Shown piece after piece: positions 17,128 through 26,623 of a stretch of 42,219 bases of DNA. Both the position numbers and the translations under genes were made by a program. Numbering within the stretch: position 1 is the first letter of the stretch; each line of letters begins with the position of its first letter. The DNA lies in the NCBI RefSeq assembly GCF_024448935.1, contig NZ_JAMOIE010000039.1, positions 1 through 42,219 of the forward strand, in the 5' to 3' direction. Source of the DNA: Stutzerimonas stutzeri (lineage in GTDB: Bacteria > Pseudomonadota > Gammaproteobacteria > Pseudomonadales > Pseudomonadaceae). The notes under the pieces were generated by a model. It made no database searches. It had not been told where the DNA came from and saw only the letters and a list, made by a program, of their open reading frames with translations.

Positions 17128-18396
17128 TCAACCACCGAATACGTCATCGACAGACTTAAGCGGGTAGTTCGAGGGGTAGGGCAGGGTCGCCACGCCGCTT
17201 TCAATGGCAGCCTTGGCGACCGCATCGGAAACCAGCGCGAGCAGGCGCGGATCCATCGGCTTCGGAATGATGTACTCCCGACCGAACTCCAGACTCTCAA
17301 CGCCATAGGCGGCCGCCACCTCGGCCGGCACCGGCAGCTTGGCAAGGTCACGCAGCGCCAGCGCGGCGGCTATCTTCATTTCCTCGTTGATGCGCTTGGC
17401 CCGGACGTCCAGCGCACCGCGGAAAATGAACGGGAAGCCCAGCACGTTGTTGACCTGATTCGGATAATCCGAACGGCCGGTCGCCATGATTACATCGGAG
17501 CGCGTCGCGTGCGCCAGCTCCGGACTGATCTCAGGGTCCGGGTTGGAGCAGGCAAATACCACCGGATTGGCCGCCATACGCTTGAGACCTTCGGCACTCA
17601 GCAGATTGGCGCCAGACAGGCCCACGAAGACGTCGGCACCGTCTAGCGCGTCATCCAGGGTGCGCTTGTCGGTCTCATGTGCAAACACTGCCTTGTACTG
17701 GTTTAGATCGTCACGACCCGCATGGATAACACCCTTGCGATCGATCATGGAGATGTTCTCGATTTTCGCGCCCATGCTAACCAGCAACTTCATGCAGGAG
17801 GTTGCAGCGGCGCCGGCGCCGAGGCAGACGATCTTGGCCTGTTGCAACGTCTTGCCGGCAATTTCCAGCGCATTGAGCATGCCCGCTGCAGCGACGATAG
17901 CCGTGCCGTGCTGATCGTCATGAAACACGGGAATGTCGCATTGTTCGATCAAGGTCCGTTCGATTTCGAAGCATTCAGGCGCCTTGATGTCTTCCAGATT
18001 GATCCCGCCAAAGGTGATGGAGATACGCTTGACCGTATCGATAAAGGCCTGCGGACTCTCCGCATCGACTTCGATATCAAACACATCGACCCCGGCGAAT
18101 CGCTTGAACAGCACACCCTTGCCTTCCATAACCGGCTTGGATGCCAATGGCCCAAGGTTGCCAAGACCAAGAATCGCGGTGCCATCGGAAATCACCGCAA
18201 CCAGATTGCCTTTGCCGGTGTATCGATAAGCCAACTCCGGATCTCGGGCAATCTCCCGGACCGGCTCCGCCACACCAGGACTGTAGGCCAGCGAAAGATC
18301 GCGAGCGGTGGACGTGGGCTTGGTCAGCTCGACGCTCAACTTTCCCGGACGGGGTTGGGAATGGTAGTCGAGAGCGGCAGTTTTCAGGTCAGTCAT
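17128..18396 (-). CDS. maeB: NADP-type malic enzyme without phosphotransacetylase domain
   Basis: The enzyme decarboxylates malate to pyruvate while reducing NAD(P), supplying pyruvate and NADPH for gluconeogenic growth. The 422-residue protein shows SLAYSPGVAEP, the VAVISDGTAILGLGNLG region, the metal-binding IEVD segment and an NAD(P)-fold CLGAGAAATS. It lacks the C-terminal phosphotransacetylase-like domain of E. coli MaeB (about 760 residues), so it is the short form. I placed the start at the ATG at 18396 (MTDLKTAALDYH); the ribosome-binding site is poor. It converges with ponA. Confidence 0.93.
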   Translation of the reverse strand: MTDLKTAALDYHSQPRPGKLSVELTKPTSTARDLSLAYSPGVAEPVREIARDPELAYRYTGKGNLVAVISDGTAILGLGNLGPLASKPVMEGKGVLFKRFAGVDVFDIEVDAESPQAFIDTVKRISITFGGINLEDIKAPECFEIERTLIEQCDIPVFHDDQHGTAIVAAAGMLNALEIAGKTLQQAKIVCLGAGAAATSCMKLLVSMGAKIENISMIDRKGVIHAGRDDLNQYKAVFAHETDKRTLDDALDGADVFVGLSGANLLSAEGLKRMAANPVVFACSNPDPEISPELAHATRSDVIMATGRSDYPNQVNNVLGFPFIFRGALDVRAKRINEEMKIAAALALRDLAKLPVPAEVAAAYGVESLEFGREYIIPKPMDPRLLALVSDAVAKAAIESGVATLPYPSNYPLKSVDDVFGG

Positions 18397-18521
18397 GGGG
18401 GCAGTTCCGCTTATTGTACTGGGACAGACAGGTGGTCGAGGATACGCCAAGACCGAGCGCCGTCACAAGGGAACGGAAAACCTGGCTGTCAAGGCCTGGC
18501 CGTACGACTGTGGCGACGGCT

Positions 18522-18799
18522 TCAGGACAAAGGCATGCGCATCGATGGGTGGCCTAGCCTCAACAGCCAACGCGCCCGCCGCGACCGATCACCACGACTC
18601 TTTCGATCGATGACCCACCCCTGGCCTCGACATCCTTCCCAGACAGGCCCCTCAGCGCATCATCGAAAGCGGCAACGACCTGAGGAGTGATCTGCACCAC
18701 AAGCGAACCACCCAGTTCCAACCAGACACCTCCCCGGTTGGTCTCCACGCGCGCGACTCGCTGGCCGGGCAAAGCGCGGCAGCCTGCAAGCTGAAGAAG
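18522..18799 (-). pseudogene. C-terminal remnant of an SNase/OB-type nuclease-family gene, frameshifted
   Basis: On the minus strand one frame reads PGQRVARVETNRGGVWLEL and continues to DVEARG (18623). The adjacent frame then continues WVIDRKSRG and ends RARWLLRLGHPSM before a TGA at 18522-18524. Removing one base from the phase in the AGGGGTGGG tract (about 18614-18622) joins them into one plausible C-terminal domain ending in the WVIDR/RW/LGHP pattern I associate with the Pseudomonas thermonuclease-like protein encoded between maeB and rpmE. The N-terminal catalytic part is missing: an in-frame stop (18800-18802) and the rpmE terminator lie immediately upstream. Family assignment is from memory; the two-frame continuity is seen. 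The rest of 18397-18885 holds only the heptad-like repeat and terminator listed separately. Confidence 0.6.
18775..18797 (-). repeat. Partial heptad array at the nuclease remnant break
   Basis: The plus strand reads GGCAGC, then CTGCAAG (18784-18790) and CTGAAGA (18791-18797). These resemble the GGCAG/CTGCAAG array at 1532-1564 and the GCTGAAG units between ubiD and rho. It sits exactly between the rpmE terminator and the truncated end of the nuclease-like remnant. Confidence 0.45.
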
Positions 18800-18809
18800 C
18801 TAGAAAGCG

Positions 18810-18838
18810 AAAAAGGCGCCCATCAGGGACGCCTTTTT
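18810..18838 (-). terminator. Terminator downstream of rpmE
   Basis: AAAAAGGCG (18810-18818) and CGCCTTTTT (18830-18838) are perfect inverted arms around an 11-base spacer. It lies about 50 bases past the rpmE stop with a U-run on the minus strand, as expected for an intrinsic terminator. Confidence 0.85.
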
Positions 18839-18885
18839 CAGGTGCTCGGAGAATCCCATCGGATTCCCGGAGCGGCGACAGCTTG

Positions 18886-19098
18886 TTACTTGGCGCCAAA
18901 CACACCAAAGCGCTGCTTGAAGCGGTCGATACGGCCGCCGGTATCCAGCACTTTCTGCTTGCCGGTGTAGAACGGATGGCACTCAGAGCAAACGTCGATG
19001 CTCAGGTTCTTGGCCAGCGTAGAGCGAGTCTTGATGACGTTGCCGCAGCTGCAAGTGGCGTCGATTTCTACGTAATTAGGATGGATATCGGCTTTCAT
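18886..19098 (-). CDS. rpmE: 50S ribosomal protein L31 (zinc-binding form)
   Basis: L31 is a small protein of the large ribosomal subunit at the intersubunit bridge. The 70-residue protein starts MKADIHPNY and contains the zinc-ribbon cysteines in CSCGN (residues 16 and 18) and CSECHPFY (37 and 40), so it is the zinc-containing paralogue type. GAGGA lies eight bases before the ATG at 19098. Its own terminator follows, and priA is divergent from it. Confidence 0.97.
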   Translation of the reverse strand: MKADIHPNYVEIDATCSCGNVIKTRSTLAKNLSIDVCSECHPFYTGKQKVLDTGGRIDRFKQRFGVFGAK

Positions 19099-19164
19099 GG
19101 AAAAATCCTCTAGGACTTGTGCCGCCACCCGACCCTATGTCGAGTACCGCACGGAAGGACGCGA

Positions 19165-19192
19165 ATGATAACAGAGCAAGGAAGCGATGCAA
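19165..19192 (-). promoter_or_regulatory. Candidate extended -10 promoter for rpmE
   Basis: The minus strand reads TGTTATCAT, an extended -10 (TG-N-TATCAT) at 19173-19165, with TTGCAT 16 bases upstream. It lies about 65 bases before the rpmE ATG. The match is by eye and moderate. Confidence 0.35.
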
Positions 19193-19300
19193 GGGCTGCT
19201 GATCGGCCAGATATCGCGCACCCCACAGCCCGAGACTACAGGCCAGCCTGCTACCCCGCCGGATCGTTTAAGATCGGCATTCGCCGCCAAGGACTTTCGC

Positions 19301-21523
19301 GTGCCCCGATCCATACTCCGCCTCGCGCTGCCCTCGCCATTGCGCAGACTCTTCGACTACCTCCCGCCTGCTGGCGTCTCAAACGCCGGGCTGCAGCCTG
19401 GTATGCGCCTGCGCGTGCCGTTTGGCCGACGCGAGGTCATCGGGATATTGGTAGAGGTCGTCAGTCACAGCGAAGTCCCCGAGGCGAAGCTCAAACCGGC
19501 TCTGGAATTGCTCGATGCGCGACCTCCCCTACCGTCGCCGCTGTTCAAGCTATGCCTGTGGACTGCCCAGTATTACCAGCACAGCCTCGGCGACACGCTC
19601 AGCTGGGCGCTGCCAGTCCTGCTGCGCCAGGGCGAACCCGCCGAGGCGAGACAGGAACGTTTCTGGCATGTGGTCAACGGCGCGCGGCCCGAAGACCCGA
19701 GACTGAGCCGGGCGCCACGCCAACGCGAAGCATTGAAGACCATCGCTCAGCATCCTCACGGCATGGCGCATGCCCTGCTTTCGCAGCTGCAGCTGAGCAA
19801 GGACAGCCTCGATCTGCTGTTGCAGAAAGGCCTGCTGCGCGTCGAGACCCGGCGCTGCCAGCAGACTCCGCGGCACCAGGGCAGCTGGCTGCTGCAGGCG
19901 GAACTACCGCTGAACCAGCAGCAACGCGCCGCCTTTGAAGCCATTCGTGCAGGCCTGGATGGCTTTCAGGCATACCTGCTCGCCGGCGTCACCGGGAGCG
20001 GCAAGACCGAGGTTTACCTGCAACTGATCCATCAGGTGTTGGAGGCTGGCAAGCAGGCTCTGGTGTTGATTCCCGAGATCAACCTCGGGCCACAGACCCT
20101 GGCGCGCTTCGAAAAACGCTTCAATGCCCGCATCGCCCTGCTCCACTCCAATGTCAACGACCGCGAACGTCTGGGTGCCTGGCTTGCGGCGCGGGACGGT
20201 GAGGCCGACATCATCATCGGTACCCGCTCAGCGTTGTTCACCCCGATGAAAAACCCGGGGTTGATCATTCTCGATGAAGAGCACGATGCCTCTTATAAAC
20301 AGCAGGAAGGCCTGCGCTATCACGCGCGCGACCTCGCCGTGGTCAGAGCGCGCCAAGAGAACGTCCCGATTTTGTTGGGGTCGGCGACACCGTCGCTGGA
20401 AAGTCTGCACAACGCCTACAGCGGGCGCTACGGACTATTGAAGCTGACCGAGCGTGCCGGAGGGGCACAAGCGCCACGCTTGCTGCGCCTGGACATAAAG
20501 AGCCGCCCGCTCGATTCCGGCATTTCCGGCCCGTTGCAGCAGGCCATGGCGCAGACACTTGCCGCCGGACAGCAGGTGCTGGTGTTCCTCAACCGGCGCG
20601 GCTTCGCCCCCTCGCTGCTGTGCCACGATTGCGGATGGATCGGCCAGTGCCCTCGCTGTGACGCCAGGATGACGCTGCATCAGCGGCACAACGAGCTGCG
20701 CTGCCACCACTGCGGCCATGCCGAACGCCCGCCGCATAGCTGTCCAGACTGCAACAAGCTCGACCTGAGGCCCGTAGGCGCGGGCACCGAGCGAGCGGAG
20801 GAGCGACTCGCAACGCTCTTTCCCGACTACCCGGTGCTGCGCATCGATCGTGACAGCACCTCGCGCAAAGGCTCGATGGAGCAGCTGCTGGCCACCATCA
20901 ACCGCGGCGAGCCATGCGTGCTGGTGGGCACTCAGATGCTCGCGAAAGGCCACCACTTCCCGCGCGTGACCTTGGTCGCCATTCTAGATGCGGACGGTGG
21001 CTTGTTCTCGGCCGATTTCCGCGCCAGCGAACGCATGGCTCAGCTGATCGTACAGGTAGCCGGCCGCGCCGGGCGGGCCGAGGAGCCCGGCAAAGTGATC
21101 ATCCAGACCCACTTGGCGGACCACCCGCTGCTGGTTCAGCTGTCCGAGCAGGGCTACTTCGCCTTCGCTGAACAGGCGCTGAGCGAGCGTCGCGCGGCCG
21201 GCTTGCCACCTTTCAGCCATCTTGCGCTGTTGCGGGCCGAGGCAGTGAAACCCGGCCAGGCCGAAGATTTCCTCGATCAAGCCTGTATTCAGGCCGAACA
21301 GCTGATAGCGCAACTCGGCCTGACGGGTGTCGAGCTGCTGGGGCCGGTGCCCGCTCCGATGGAGCGACGAGCCGGGCGGTTTCGTGCGCAGCTGCTGCTA
21401 CAAGCCAACGCCCGCGCACCACTGCATAACCTGATGAGCGCCTGGATGCCGCAGGTAGAGGCACTGCCGGCTAGCCGCACCGTCCGCTGGTCGTTGGATG
21501 TTGACCCGATCGACCTGTTCTGA
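19301..21523 (+). CDS. priA: Primosomal replication-restart helicase PriA
   Basis: PriA is a 3'-5' superfamily 2 helicase that recognises stalled forks and reloads the replisome. The 740-residue protein has the N-terminal 3'-end-binding and winged-helix regions. Walker A GVTGSGKTE lies near residue 229 and a DEEH box (ILDEEHDASY) near 325. Zinc-binding cysteines cluster from about residue 441 (CHDCGWIGQCPRC) to HSCPDC near 482, followed by the helicase C-terminal motifs (QVAGRAGRAE). I chose the GTG at 19301 (VPRSILRLALPSP) because AAGGA lies seven bases before it and it starts the conserved sequence. The frame is open 38 codons further upstream but that part does not look coding. Confidence 0.95.
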   Translation: MPRSILRLALPSPLRRLFDYLPPAGVSNAGLQPGMRLRVPFGRREVIGILVEVVSHSEVPEAKLKPALELLDARPPLPSPLFKLCLWTAQYYQHSLGDTLSWALPVLLRQGEPAEARQERFWHVVNGARPEDPRLSRAPRQREALKTIAQHPHGMAHALLSQLQLSKDSLDLLLQKGLLRVETRRCQQTPRHQGSWLLQAELPLNQQQRAAFEAIRAGLDGFQAYLLAGVTGSGKTEVYLQLIHQVLEAGKQALVLIPEINLGPQTLARFEKRFNARIALLHSNVNDRERLGAWLAARDGEADIIIGTRSALFTPMKNPGLIILDEEHDASYKQQEGLRYHARDLAVVRARQENVPILLGSATPSLESLHNAYSGRYGLLKLTERAGGAQAPRLLRLDIKSRPLDSGISGPLQQAMAQTLAAGQQVLVFLNRRGFAPSLLCHDCGWIGQCPRCDARMTLHQRHNELRCHHCGHAERPPHSCPDCNKLDLRPVGAGTERAEERLATLFPDYPVLRIDRDSTSRKGSMEQLLATINRGEPCVLVGTQMLAKGHHFPRVTLVAILDADGGLFSADFRASERMAQLIVQVAGRAGRAEEPGKVIIQTHLADHPLLVQLSEQGYFAFAEQALSERRAAGLPPFSHLALLRAEAVKPGQAEDFLDQACIQAEQLIAQLGLTGVELLGPVPAPMERRAGRFRAQLLLQANARAPLHNLMSAWMPQVEALPASRTVRWSLDVDPIDLF

Positions 21524-21569
21524 AGTCGGCCTGTCGCACAGACTCCAGCGCAACTAAGCGCCTTAAGCC

Positions 21570-21599
21570 TTGAAGGTTCGGCCTCGAGGCACCGATAAT
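21570..21599 (+). promoter_or_regulatory. Candidate sigma70 promoter for argS
   Basis: TTGAAG (21570-21575) and GATAAT (21594-21599) are separated by 18 bases, ending 41 bases before the argS ATG in the 117-base priA-argS gap. It was found by eye; the -10 is good and the -35 is partial. Confidence 0.4.
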
Positions 21600-21640
21600 G
21601 CCCAGTTTTCGACCAAAGCCTTCGGCCGACCGAGCACATC

Positions 21641-23383
21641 ATGAAAGACAGCATCCGCCATCTGATCCAGCAAGCCCTGGCCCGTCTCACCGCTGACGGC
21701 GTGCTGCCGGAGGGGTCGAACCCGACTATTCAGGTGGAGTACACCCGCGACAAGACCCACGGCGACTTTGCCAGCAACGTCGCGATGATGCTGGCCAAGC
21801 CCGCCGGGATGAAGCCGCGCGAGCTGGCGCAAAAGCTCATCGAAGCATTGCCAGCAGACCCCGGCGTCAGCAAGGTTGAGATCGCCGGCCCGGGCTTTCT
21901 CAATTTCTTCCAGAACAGCGCTGCGCTGGCGCAGCGGCTGGACGCCGCCCTCGCCGACCCTCATCTCAGCGTCAGCAAAAAGGGCTCCAAGCAGCGCGTT
22001 GTGGTCGACCTCTCCTCACCGAACCTGGCGAAGGAAATGCACGTCGGTCATCTGCGCTCGACCATCATCGGCGACGCCGTGGCGCGCGTGCTCGAATTCC
22101 TCGGTGACGAGGTTATCCGGCAGAACCATGTGGGCGATTGGGGCACCCAGTTCGGCATGCTGCTGGCTTACGTGAAGGAACAACCGAAAGGGTTCGACTC
22201 ACCGGAGCTGGCAGACCTGGAAGGCTTCTACCGCGCAGCGAAGCAACGGTTCGACGAATCGGCAGAGTTTGCCGAACGCGCGCGCAAGCTAGTCGTGGAG
22301 CTGCAAGCAGGCGATGCCGAATGCCTGCGGCTGTGGAAGCAATTCAACGAACTCTCACTCAGCCATGCGCAAGAAGTCTACGACCGCCTCAACGTCAAGC
22401 TCACCCCGGACGATGTAAAAGGCGAAAGTGCCTACAACGCCGAACTTGCCGACATAGTCGCCTCGCTCAGGGCCAAAGGGCTGCTGAGTGAGAGCAACGG
22501 AGCCCAATGCGTCTTTCTCGATGAATTCAGGAACGCCGAAGGCAACCCGCTCCCGGTGATTGTGCAGAAAGCCGGTGGCGGCTATCTCTACGCCACCACT
22601 GACCTGGCCTCCATGCGCTACCGCAGTCAGCAGCTAAAGGCCGATCGCGCGCTGTATTTTGTCGATCAGCGCCAGGCGCTGCATTTCCAAATGACCTTCG
22701 AGGTGGCTCGACGCGCCGGCTTCGTCCGCAGCGACATGCAGCTCGAGCACATGGGTTTCGGCACCATGAACGGCGCTGACGGTCGCCCCTTCAAGACCCG
22801 TGACGGGGGCACGGTGAAGTTGGTCGATCTGCTTGACGAAGCCGAACAACGCGCCTACAGCCTGGTTAAGGGAAAAAACCCCGATCTTGACGAAGGAGAG
22901 CTGCGGCAAATCGCCCACGCTGTGGGCATCGGCGCAGTGAAATATGCAGACCTGTCCAAGCATCGCGCCAGCGATTACAGCTTCAACTTTGAGCAAATGC
23001 TCAGCTTCGAGGGCAACACCGCCCCTTACCTGCTCTATGCCTATACCCGAGTGGCCAGCGTGTTTCGCAAGCTGGGAACCAGCATGGACGAATTGACCGG
23101 GGAGATAAGTCTGGAGGCCGAACAAGAGCAGGCGTTAGGTGCGAAGCTTGCTCAGTTTGCCGAAGTGCTTAACGCTGTGGGCGAGAAGGGTGTCCCCCAC
23201 TTGCTGTGCAGCTATCTCTATGATCTGGCGGGGCTGTTCTCCAGCTTCTACGAGCACTGCCCCATCCTCACGGCCGAGCACGAAGCTGTAAAACAGAGTC
23301 GTCTGCGCCTGGCCGCCCTGACCGGCAAGACGCTGAAACAAGGCCTTGCCCTGCTTGGCCTGGAAACGCTGGAGCGGATGTAA
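21641..23383 (+). CDS. argS: Arginyl-tRNA synthetase
   Basis: ArgS charges tRNA-Arg with arginine. The 580-residue class Ia synthetase has the N-terminal arginyl-tRNA synthetase domain (about residues 1-95) and the HIGH-type motif HVGH at residues 134-137 in [17 protein letters not shown]. The catalytic core includes [18 protein letters not shown], and the C-terminal DALR anticodon-binding domain starts around 455. As usual for ArgS the KMSK motif is degenerate. The stop codon directly abuts the start of the FtsN-like gene. Confidence 0.97.
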   Translation: MKDSIRHLIQQALARLTADGVLPEGSNPTIQVEYTRDKTHGDFASNVAMMLAKPAGMKPRELAQKLIEALPADPGVSKVEIAGPGFLNFFQNSAALAQRLDAALADPHLSVSKKGSKQRVVVDLSSPNLAKEMHVGHLRSTIIGDAVARVLEFLGDEVIRQNHVGDWGTQFGMLLAYVKEQPKGFDSPELADLEGFYRAAKQRFDESAEFAERARKLVVELQAGDAECLRLWKQFNELSLSHAQEVYDRLNVKLTPDDVKGESAYNAELADIVASLRAKGLLSESNGAQCVFLDEFRNAEGNPLPVIVQKAGGGYLYATTDLASMRYRSQQLKADRALYFVDQRQALHFQMTFEVARRAGFVRSDMQLEHMGFGTMNGADGRPFKTRDGGTVKLVDLLDEAEQRAYSLVKGKNPDLDEGELRQIAHAVGIGAVKYADLSKHRASDYSFNFEQMLSFEGNTAPYLLYAYTRVASVFRKLGTSMDELTGEISLEAEQEQALGAKLAQFAEVLNAVGEKGVPHLLCSYLYDLAGLFSSFYEHCPILTAEHEAVKQSRLRLAALTGKTLKQGLALLGLETLERM

Positions 23384-24043
23384 GTGGCAGCCAGGAAAAA
23401 ACCCGCCCCGAAACGTGGCGCGAGCCGCTACCAGGCGCCCGCCAAGAAGCCGGTACCTGGCTGGGTCTGGCTCCTGTGTGGCCTGGTCACCGGTGGCTTC
23501 ATCGTGTTCCTGATGAACCTTGAACCTGGCGGCGATGAGATCAAGCGCAGCAAGGCCACAGCCAAGTCCAATGAGCTGCCGAAGCGTTCGCCTCCCGCCA
23601 CGGGCCAGCCAGCCAAGCCGAAGTACGACTTCTATACGCTGCTGCCTGATTCGGAAGTGATCCTACCGCCAGACGCATCAAAGCCGGAACCGCCCAAGCC
23701 GGTCACACCGGAAGAGGCTGCCAAAATCGATGCGGCGCGTGCCGAAGCCGCCCTGAACGGCCAGGTCCCGCCACCTCCACCAACCGTGGCCAAGGCACCG
23801 GTGACCCAGTTCTTCTTGCAGGCCGGCTCGTTCCGCAAGAAGCCGGAGGCGGAAAAGGTCAGGGCGCAGATCATTCTGCTCGGCCAGGATGTCCGGGTGG
23901 AGAATGTGAGCGTGCGTGACGAGGACTGGTACCGGGTGTTGGTCGGGCCGTTTGCCGACCGGGAAAAACTGGGTCAGGCCCAGAAGGCGCTATCGGCGAG
24001 TGGCTACAACAACCTGCTGCTTCAACAGCGCCAAGCGCGCTGA
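23384..24043 (+). CDS. FtsN-like SPOR-domain cell division protein
   Basis: The protein is predicted to be a bitopic septal protein that binds septal glycan through SPOR. The 219-residue protein has a basic cytoplasmic tail (KKPAPKRG), a transmembrane helix at about residues 26-45, a long Pro/Ala/Lys-rich periplasmic linker, and a SPOR domain at about 138-215 (FFLQAGSFRKKPEAEKVRA, then YRVLVGPFAD). The start is a GTG placed immediately after the argS TAA with no gap, so translation is probably coupled. In other pseudomonads the gene behind argS is the FtsN-type protein, which supports the call. It is the second SPOR protein in this window. Confidence 0.87.
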   Translation: MAARKKPAPKRGASRYQAPAKKPVPGWVWLLCGLVTGGFIVFLMNLEPGGDEIKRSKATAKSNELPKRSPPATGQPAKPKYDFYTLLPDSEVILPPDASKPEPPKPVTPEEAAKIDAARAEAALNGQVPPPPPTVAKAPVTQFFLQAGSFRKKPEAEKVRAQIILLGQDVRVENVSVRDEDWYRVLVGPFADREKLGQAQKALSASGYNNLLLQQRQAR

Positions 24044-24133
24044 ACCGGGCCTCTACTCAGGCGCAGAAACGCTGTAAACCGCGCGGCTCTGTCACTGACT
24101 CACTGACCTGCAGGACAGGGCGAACGCTCGGTC

Positions 24134-25105
24134 CTAACGGTCCCGTGGTGCGTAGGCGAAAACGTCTGCACGCATCTGCTTCGCATCCATCCCGGCCTCT
24201 ACCAGCGCATCCAGCGTGCCGTAGACCATCGCGGGGGAGCCGCTGGCGTAGACATGAACCGGCTGCAGATCGGTGAAGTCCGCGCAGACAGCCTGGTGCA
24301 ACATGCCGCACCGCCCAGCCCACTCACAAACGTCACTGACAATCTGATGCAGAAACAGATTGGGCATCTGTTGCCATTCCTGCCAATGCGGCAACTGATA
24401 GAAGTCTTCCGGGCGCCGCACCCCCCAGTACAGATGCACCGGATAAGCGAAGCCCTCGGCTCGGCAATGCTCGATCAAACTGTGCATCTGCGCCATCCCG
24501 GTGCCTGCAGCAATCAGCACCAACGGTCCCTCTGGCAGTTCGGCGAGGTGGGTATCACCGAACGGCATCTGCACGCGGGCCGTCCCGGTGCGCCTGATTT
24601 GCTGCAGCAGGTCGATCGCTGACGATTCACGCGCCAGCACATGGAGCTCCAACTCACGCCCGCGCCCTGGCGCCGACGCCAGCGAAAAGGCGCTGTATTC
24701 ACCATCCTCCCGCTCGATCAACAAGTACTGCCCAGCGTGGTAGCGCGGCAGTTTTCCGGCCGGCGCACGGAGCAGCAGGCGAAACACGTCGCCTCCCACG
24801 TCTTCACAGCTGACGAGCTGGCAGCTGAGCGTGCGCACCGGTAACTCCCCCGGCGCAAGCACACCATCCCACAGCAGCACGCAATTTTCCTCTGGCTCAG
24901 CCAGGCAGGCGAAAATTTCGCCATGATCATGGCTTTCACCACGCTGACGCACCCGGCCATCAACCAGCAGGGCAGCGCATATCAGGCAATTACCGTTGCG
25001 GCATGCTTGCGGGCAGTCGTAGCCCAACCGGCGCGCGGCGTCGAGGATCAACTCACCCCGCTCGACGTCGAGCACTGCCCCGGAGGGTTGCAGGGTTACT
25101 TTCAT
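24134..25105 (-). CDS. Fre-like 2Fe-2S ferredoxin/flavin oxidoreductase
   Basis: The predicted enzyme moves electrons between NAD(P)H, a flavin and a plant-type [2Fe-2S] centre. The 323-residue protein has an N-terminal ferredoxin domain with cysteines at about residues 35, 40 and 43 (ACRNGNCLIC) and a fourth near 67. A flavin-binding barrel (EYSAFSLASAPGRG) and an NAD-binding domain (LIAAGTGMAQMHS; C-terminal YASGSPAMVYG) follow. Such genes are often annotated CDP-6-deoxy-delta-3,4-glucoseen reductase, but nothing here suggests deoxysugar synthesis. It lies 33 bases after ubiD on the same strand. In E. coli the flavin reductase gene fre is also next to ubiD, so a role supplying reduced flavin for UbiX/UbiD prenyl-FMN chemistry is a reasonable inference. 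The start is the ATG at 25105; a TTG lies one codon upstream. Confidence 0.85.
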   Translation of the reverse strand: MKVTLQPSGAVLDVERGELILDAARRLGYDCPQACRNGNCLICAALLVDGRVRQRGESHDHGEIFACLAEPEENCVLLWDGVLAPGELPVRTLSCQLVSCEDVGGDVFRLLLRAPAGKLPRYHAGQYLLIEREDGEYSAFSLASAPGRGRELELHVLARESSAIDLLQQIRRTGTARVQMPFGDTHLAELPEGPLVLIAAGTGMAQMHSLIEHCRAEGFAYPVHLYWGVRRPEDFYQLPHWQEWQQMPNLFLHQIVSDVCEWAGRCGMLHQAVCADFTDLQPVHVYASGSPAMVYGTLDALVEAGMDAKQMRADVFAYAPRDR

Positions 25106-25138
25106 CAATTCAAAACCTGAGTAAATGCGCGGCTGTCA

Positions 25139-26605
25139 TCAGTCGATGCCAAGCTCGGCCCAGAGTTCGTCGACCCTACGCTTCACCGCCTCATCCTGCA
25201 CGATGGCGCGTCCCCATTCACGAGTAGTCTCGCCGGGCCACTTATGCGTGGCATCGAGGCCCATCTTGCTGCCGAGACCGGACACCGGTGAGGCGAAGTC
25301 GAGATAGTCGATGGGTGTGTTCTCGATCAGCACCGTATCGCGCTTGGGATCCATGCGCGTGGTAATGGCCCAGATAACGTCATTCCAATCCCGTGCGTTG
25401 ATGTCATCGTCGGTCACGATGACGAATTTTGTGTACATGAACTGCCGTAGAAAGCTCCATACACCCAGCATCACGCGCTTGGCGTGGCCGGGGTACTGTT
25501 TTTTCATGGTCACCACCGCCATGCGGTAGGAACAGCCTTCCGGCGGCAGATAGAAATCAGTGATTTCCGGAAACTGCTTCTGCAGGATCGGTACGAAAAC
25601 CTCGTTGAGCGCGACACCCAGTATCGCCGGCTCATCTGGCGGCCGACCGGTGTAGGTGCTGTGATAGATCGCGTCGCGACGTCGGGTGATGCGCTCCACG
25701 GTGAACACCGGGAAGCGATCGACTTCGTTGTAGTAGCCGGTGTGATCACCGTACGGCCCTTCATCGGCCATCTCGCCAGGCTGAATGCAGCCTTCCAGAA
25801 CAATTTCGGCACCGGCCGGCACCTGCAGATCGCTGCCCCGGCATTTGACCAGCTCGGTACGGCTGCCGCGCAACAAGCCAGCAAAGGCATATTCGGAGAG
25901 CGAATCCGGAACCGGTGTAACAGCACCGAGGATCGTGGCCGGATCAGCGCCGAGCGCCACCGCCACTGGGTAGGGTCGGTCGGGATACTTCTCGCACCAC
26001 TCACGAAAGTCCAGCGCACCGCCTCGATGGCTGAGCCAGCGCATGATCACCTTGTTGCGACCGATCACCTGCTGGCGATAGATACCGAGGTTCTGCCGCT
26101 CCTTGTTAGGGCCCTTGGTAACGGTCAGCCCCCAGGTGATCAGTGGCCCAGCATCGCCTGGCCAGCAGGTCTGAACCGGCAAGGTGGACAGGTCGACATC
26201 GTCACCTTCGATGACCAGCTCCTGACAGGGCGCATCCTTGAGCACCTTGGGCGCCATGCTGATGACCTTTTTGTAGATCGGTAGCTTGCTCCAGGCATCC
26301 TTCAGCCCTTTTGGCGGCTCCGGCTCCTTGAGAAAAGCCAAGAGCTTGCCGATCTCACGTAGCTCGGACACTTCCTCCGCCCCCATGCCCAGGGCAACGC
26401 GCTTGGGTGTGCCGAAGAGATTTCCGAGAACCGGCATATCGAAGCCGGTCGGATTCTCGAAGAGCAGCGCCGGCCCCTGCTTGCGCAGGGTTCGATCGCA
26501 TATCTCGGTCATTTCCAGCACGGGGGACACGGGAACGGCAATACGCTTTAGCTCGCCGCGCCGCTCAAGGGCACGAATAAAATCGCGCAGGTCGGAATAT
26601 TTCAT
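25139..26605 (-). CDS. ubiD: 4-hydroxy-3-polyprenylbenzoate decarboxylase
   Basis: UbiD removes the carboxyl group of 4-hydroxy-3-polyprenylbenzoate in ubiquinone synthesis, using prenylated FMN made by UbiX. The 488-residue protein has family length and begins [22 protein letters not shown]. Conserved segments are [15 protein letters not shown], the E(L)V(I)[19 protein letters not shown] region, and the active-site part [19 protein letters not shown] with its conserved acidic residues. It is followed by the Fre-like reductase and preceded by rho on the same strand, but separated from rho by an inverted-repeat gap. Confidence 0.97.
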   Translation of the reverse strand: MKYSDLRDFIRALERRGELKRIAVPVSPVLEMTEICDRTLRKQGPALLFENPTGFDMPVLGNLFGTPKRVALGMGAEEVSELREIGKLLAFLKEPEPPKGLKDAWSKLPIYKKVISMAPKVLKDAPCQELVIEGDDVDLSTLPVQTCWPGDAGPLITWGLTVTKGPNKERQNLGIYRQQVIGRNKVIMRWLSHRGGALDFREWCEKYPDRPYPVAVALGADPATILGAVTPVPDSLSEYAFAGLLRGSRTELVKCRGSDLQVPAGAEIVLEGCIQPGEMADEGPYGDHTGYYNEVDRFPVFTVERITRRRDAIYHSTYTGRPPDEPAILGVALNEVFVPILQKQFPEITDFYLPPEGCSYRMAVVTMKKQYPGHAKRVMLGVWSFLRQFMYTKFVIVTDDDINARDWNDVIWAITTRMDPKRDTVLIENTPIDYLDFASPVSGLGSKMGLDATHKWPGETTREWGRAIVQDEAVKRRVDELWAELGID

Positions 26606-26623
26606 CAGGCTTCTCGATAAAGC

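Noticed and set aside
18660..18908. 82-codon minus-strand frame spanning the rpmE terminator
   Set aside because: Crosses an intrinsic terminator and overlaps the end of rpmE; the sequence is unlike any family I know.
24134..25105. Deoxysugar (CDP-glucoseen) reductase pathway
   Set aside because: No sugar-nucleotide genes nearby; the domain order fits a general Fre-like ferredoxin-flavin reductase beside ubiD.
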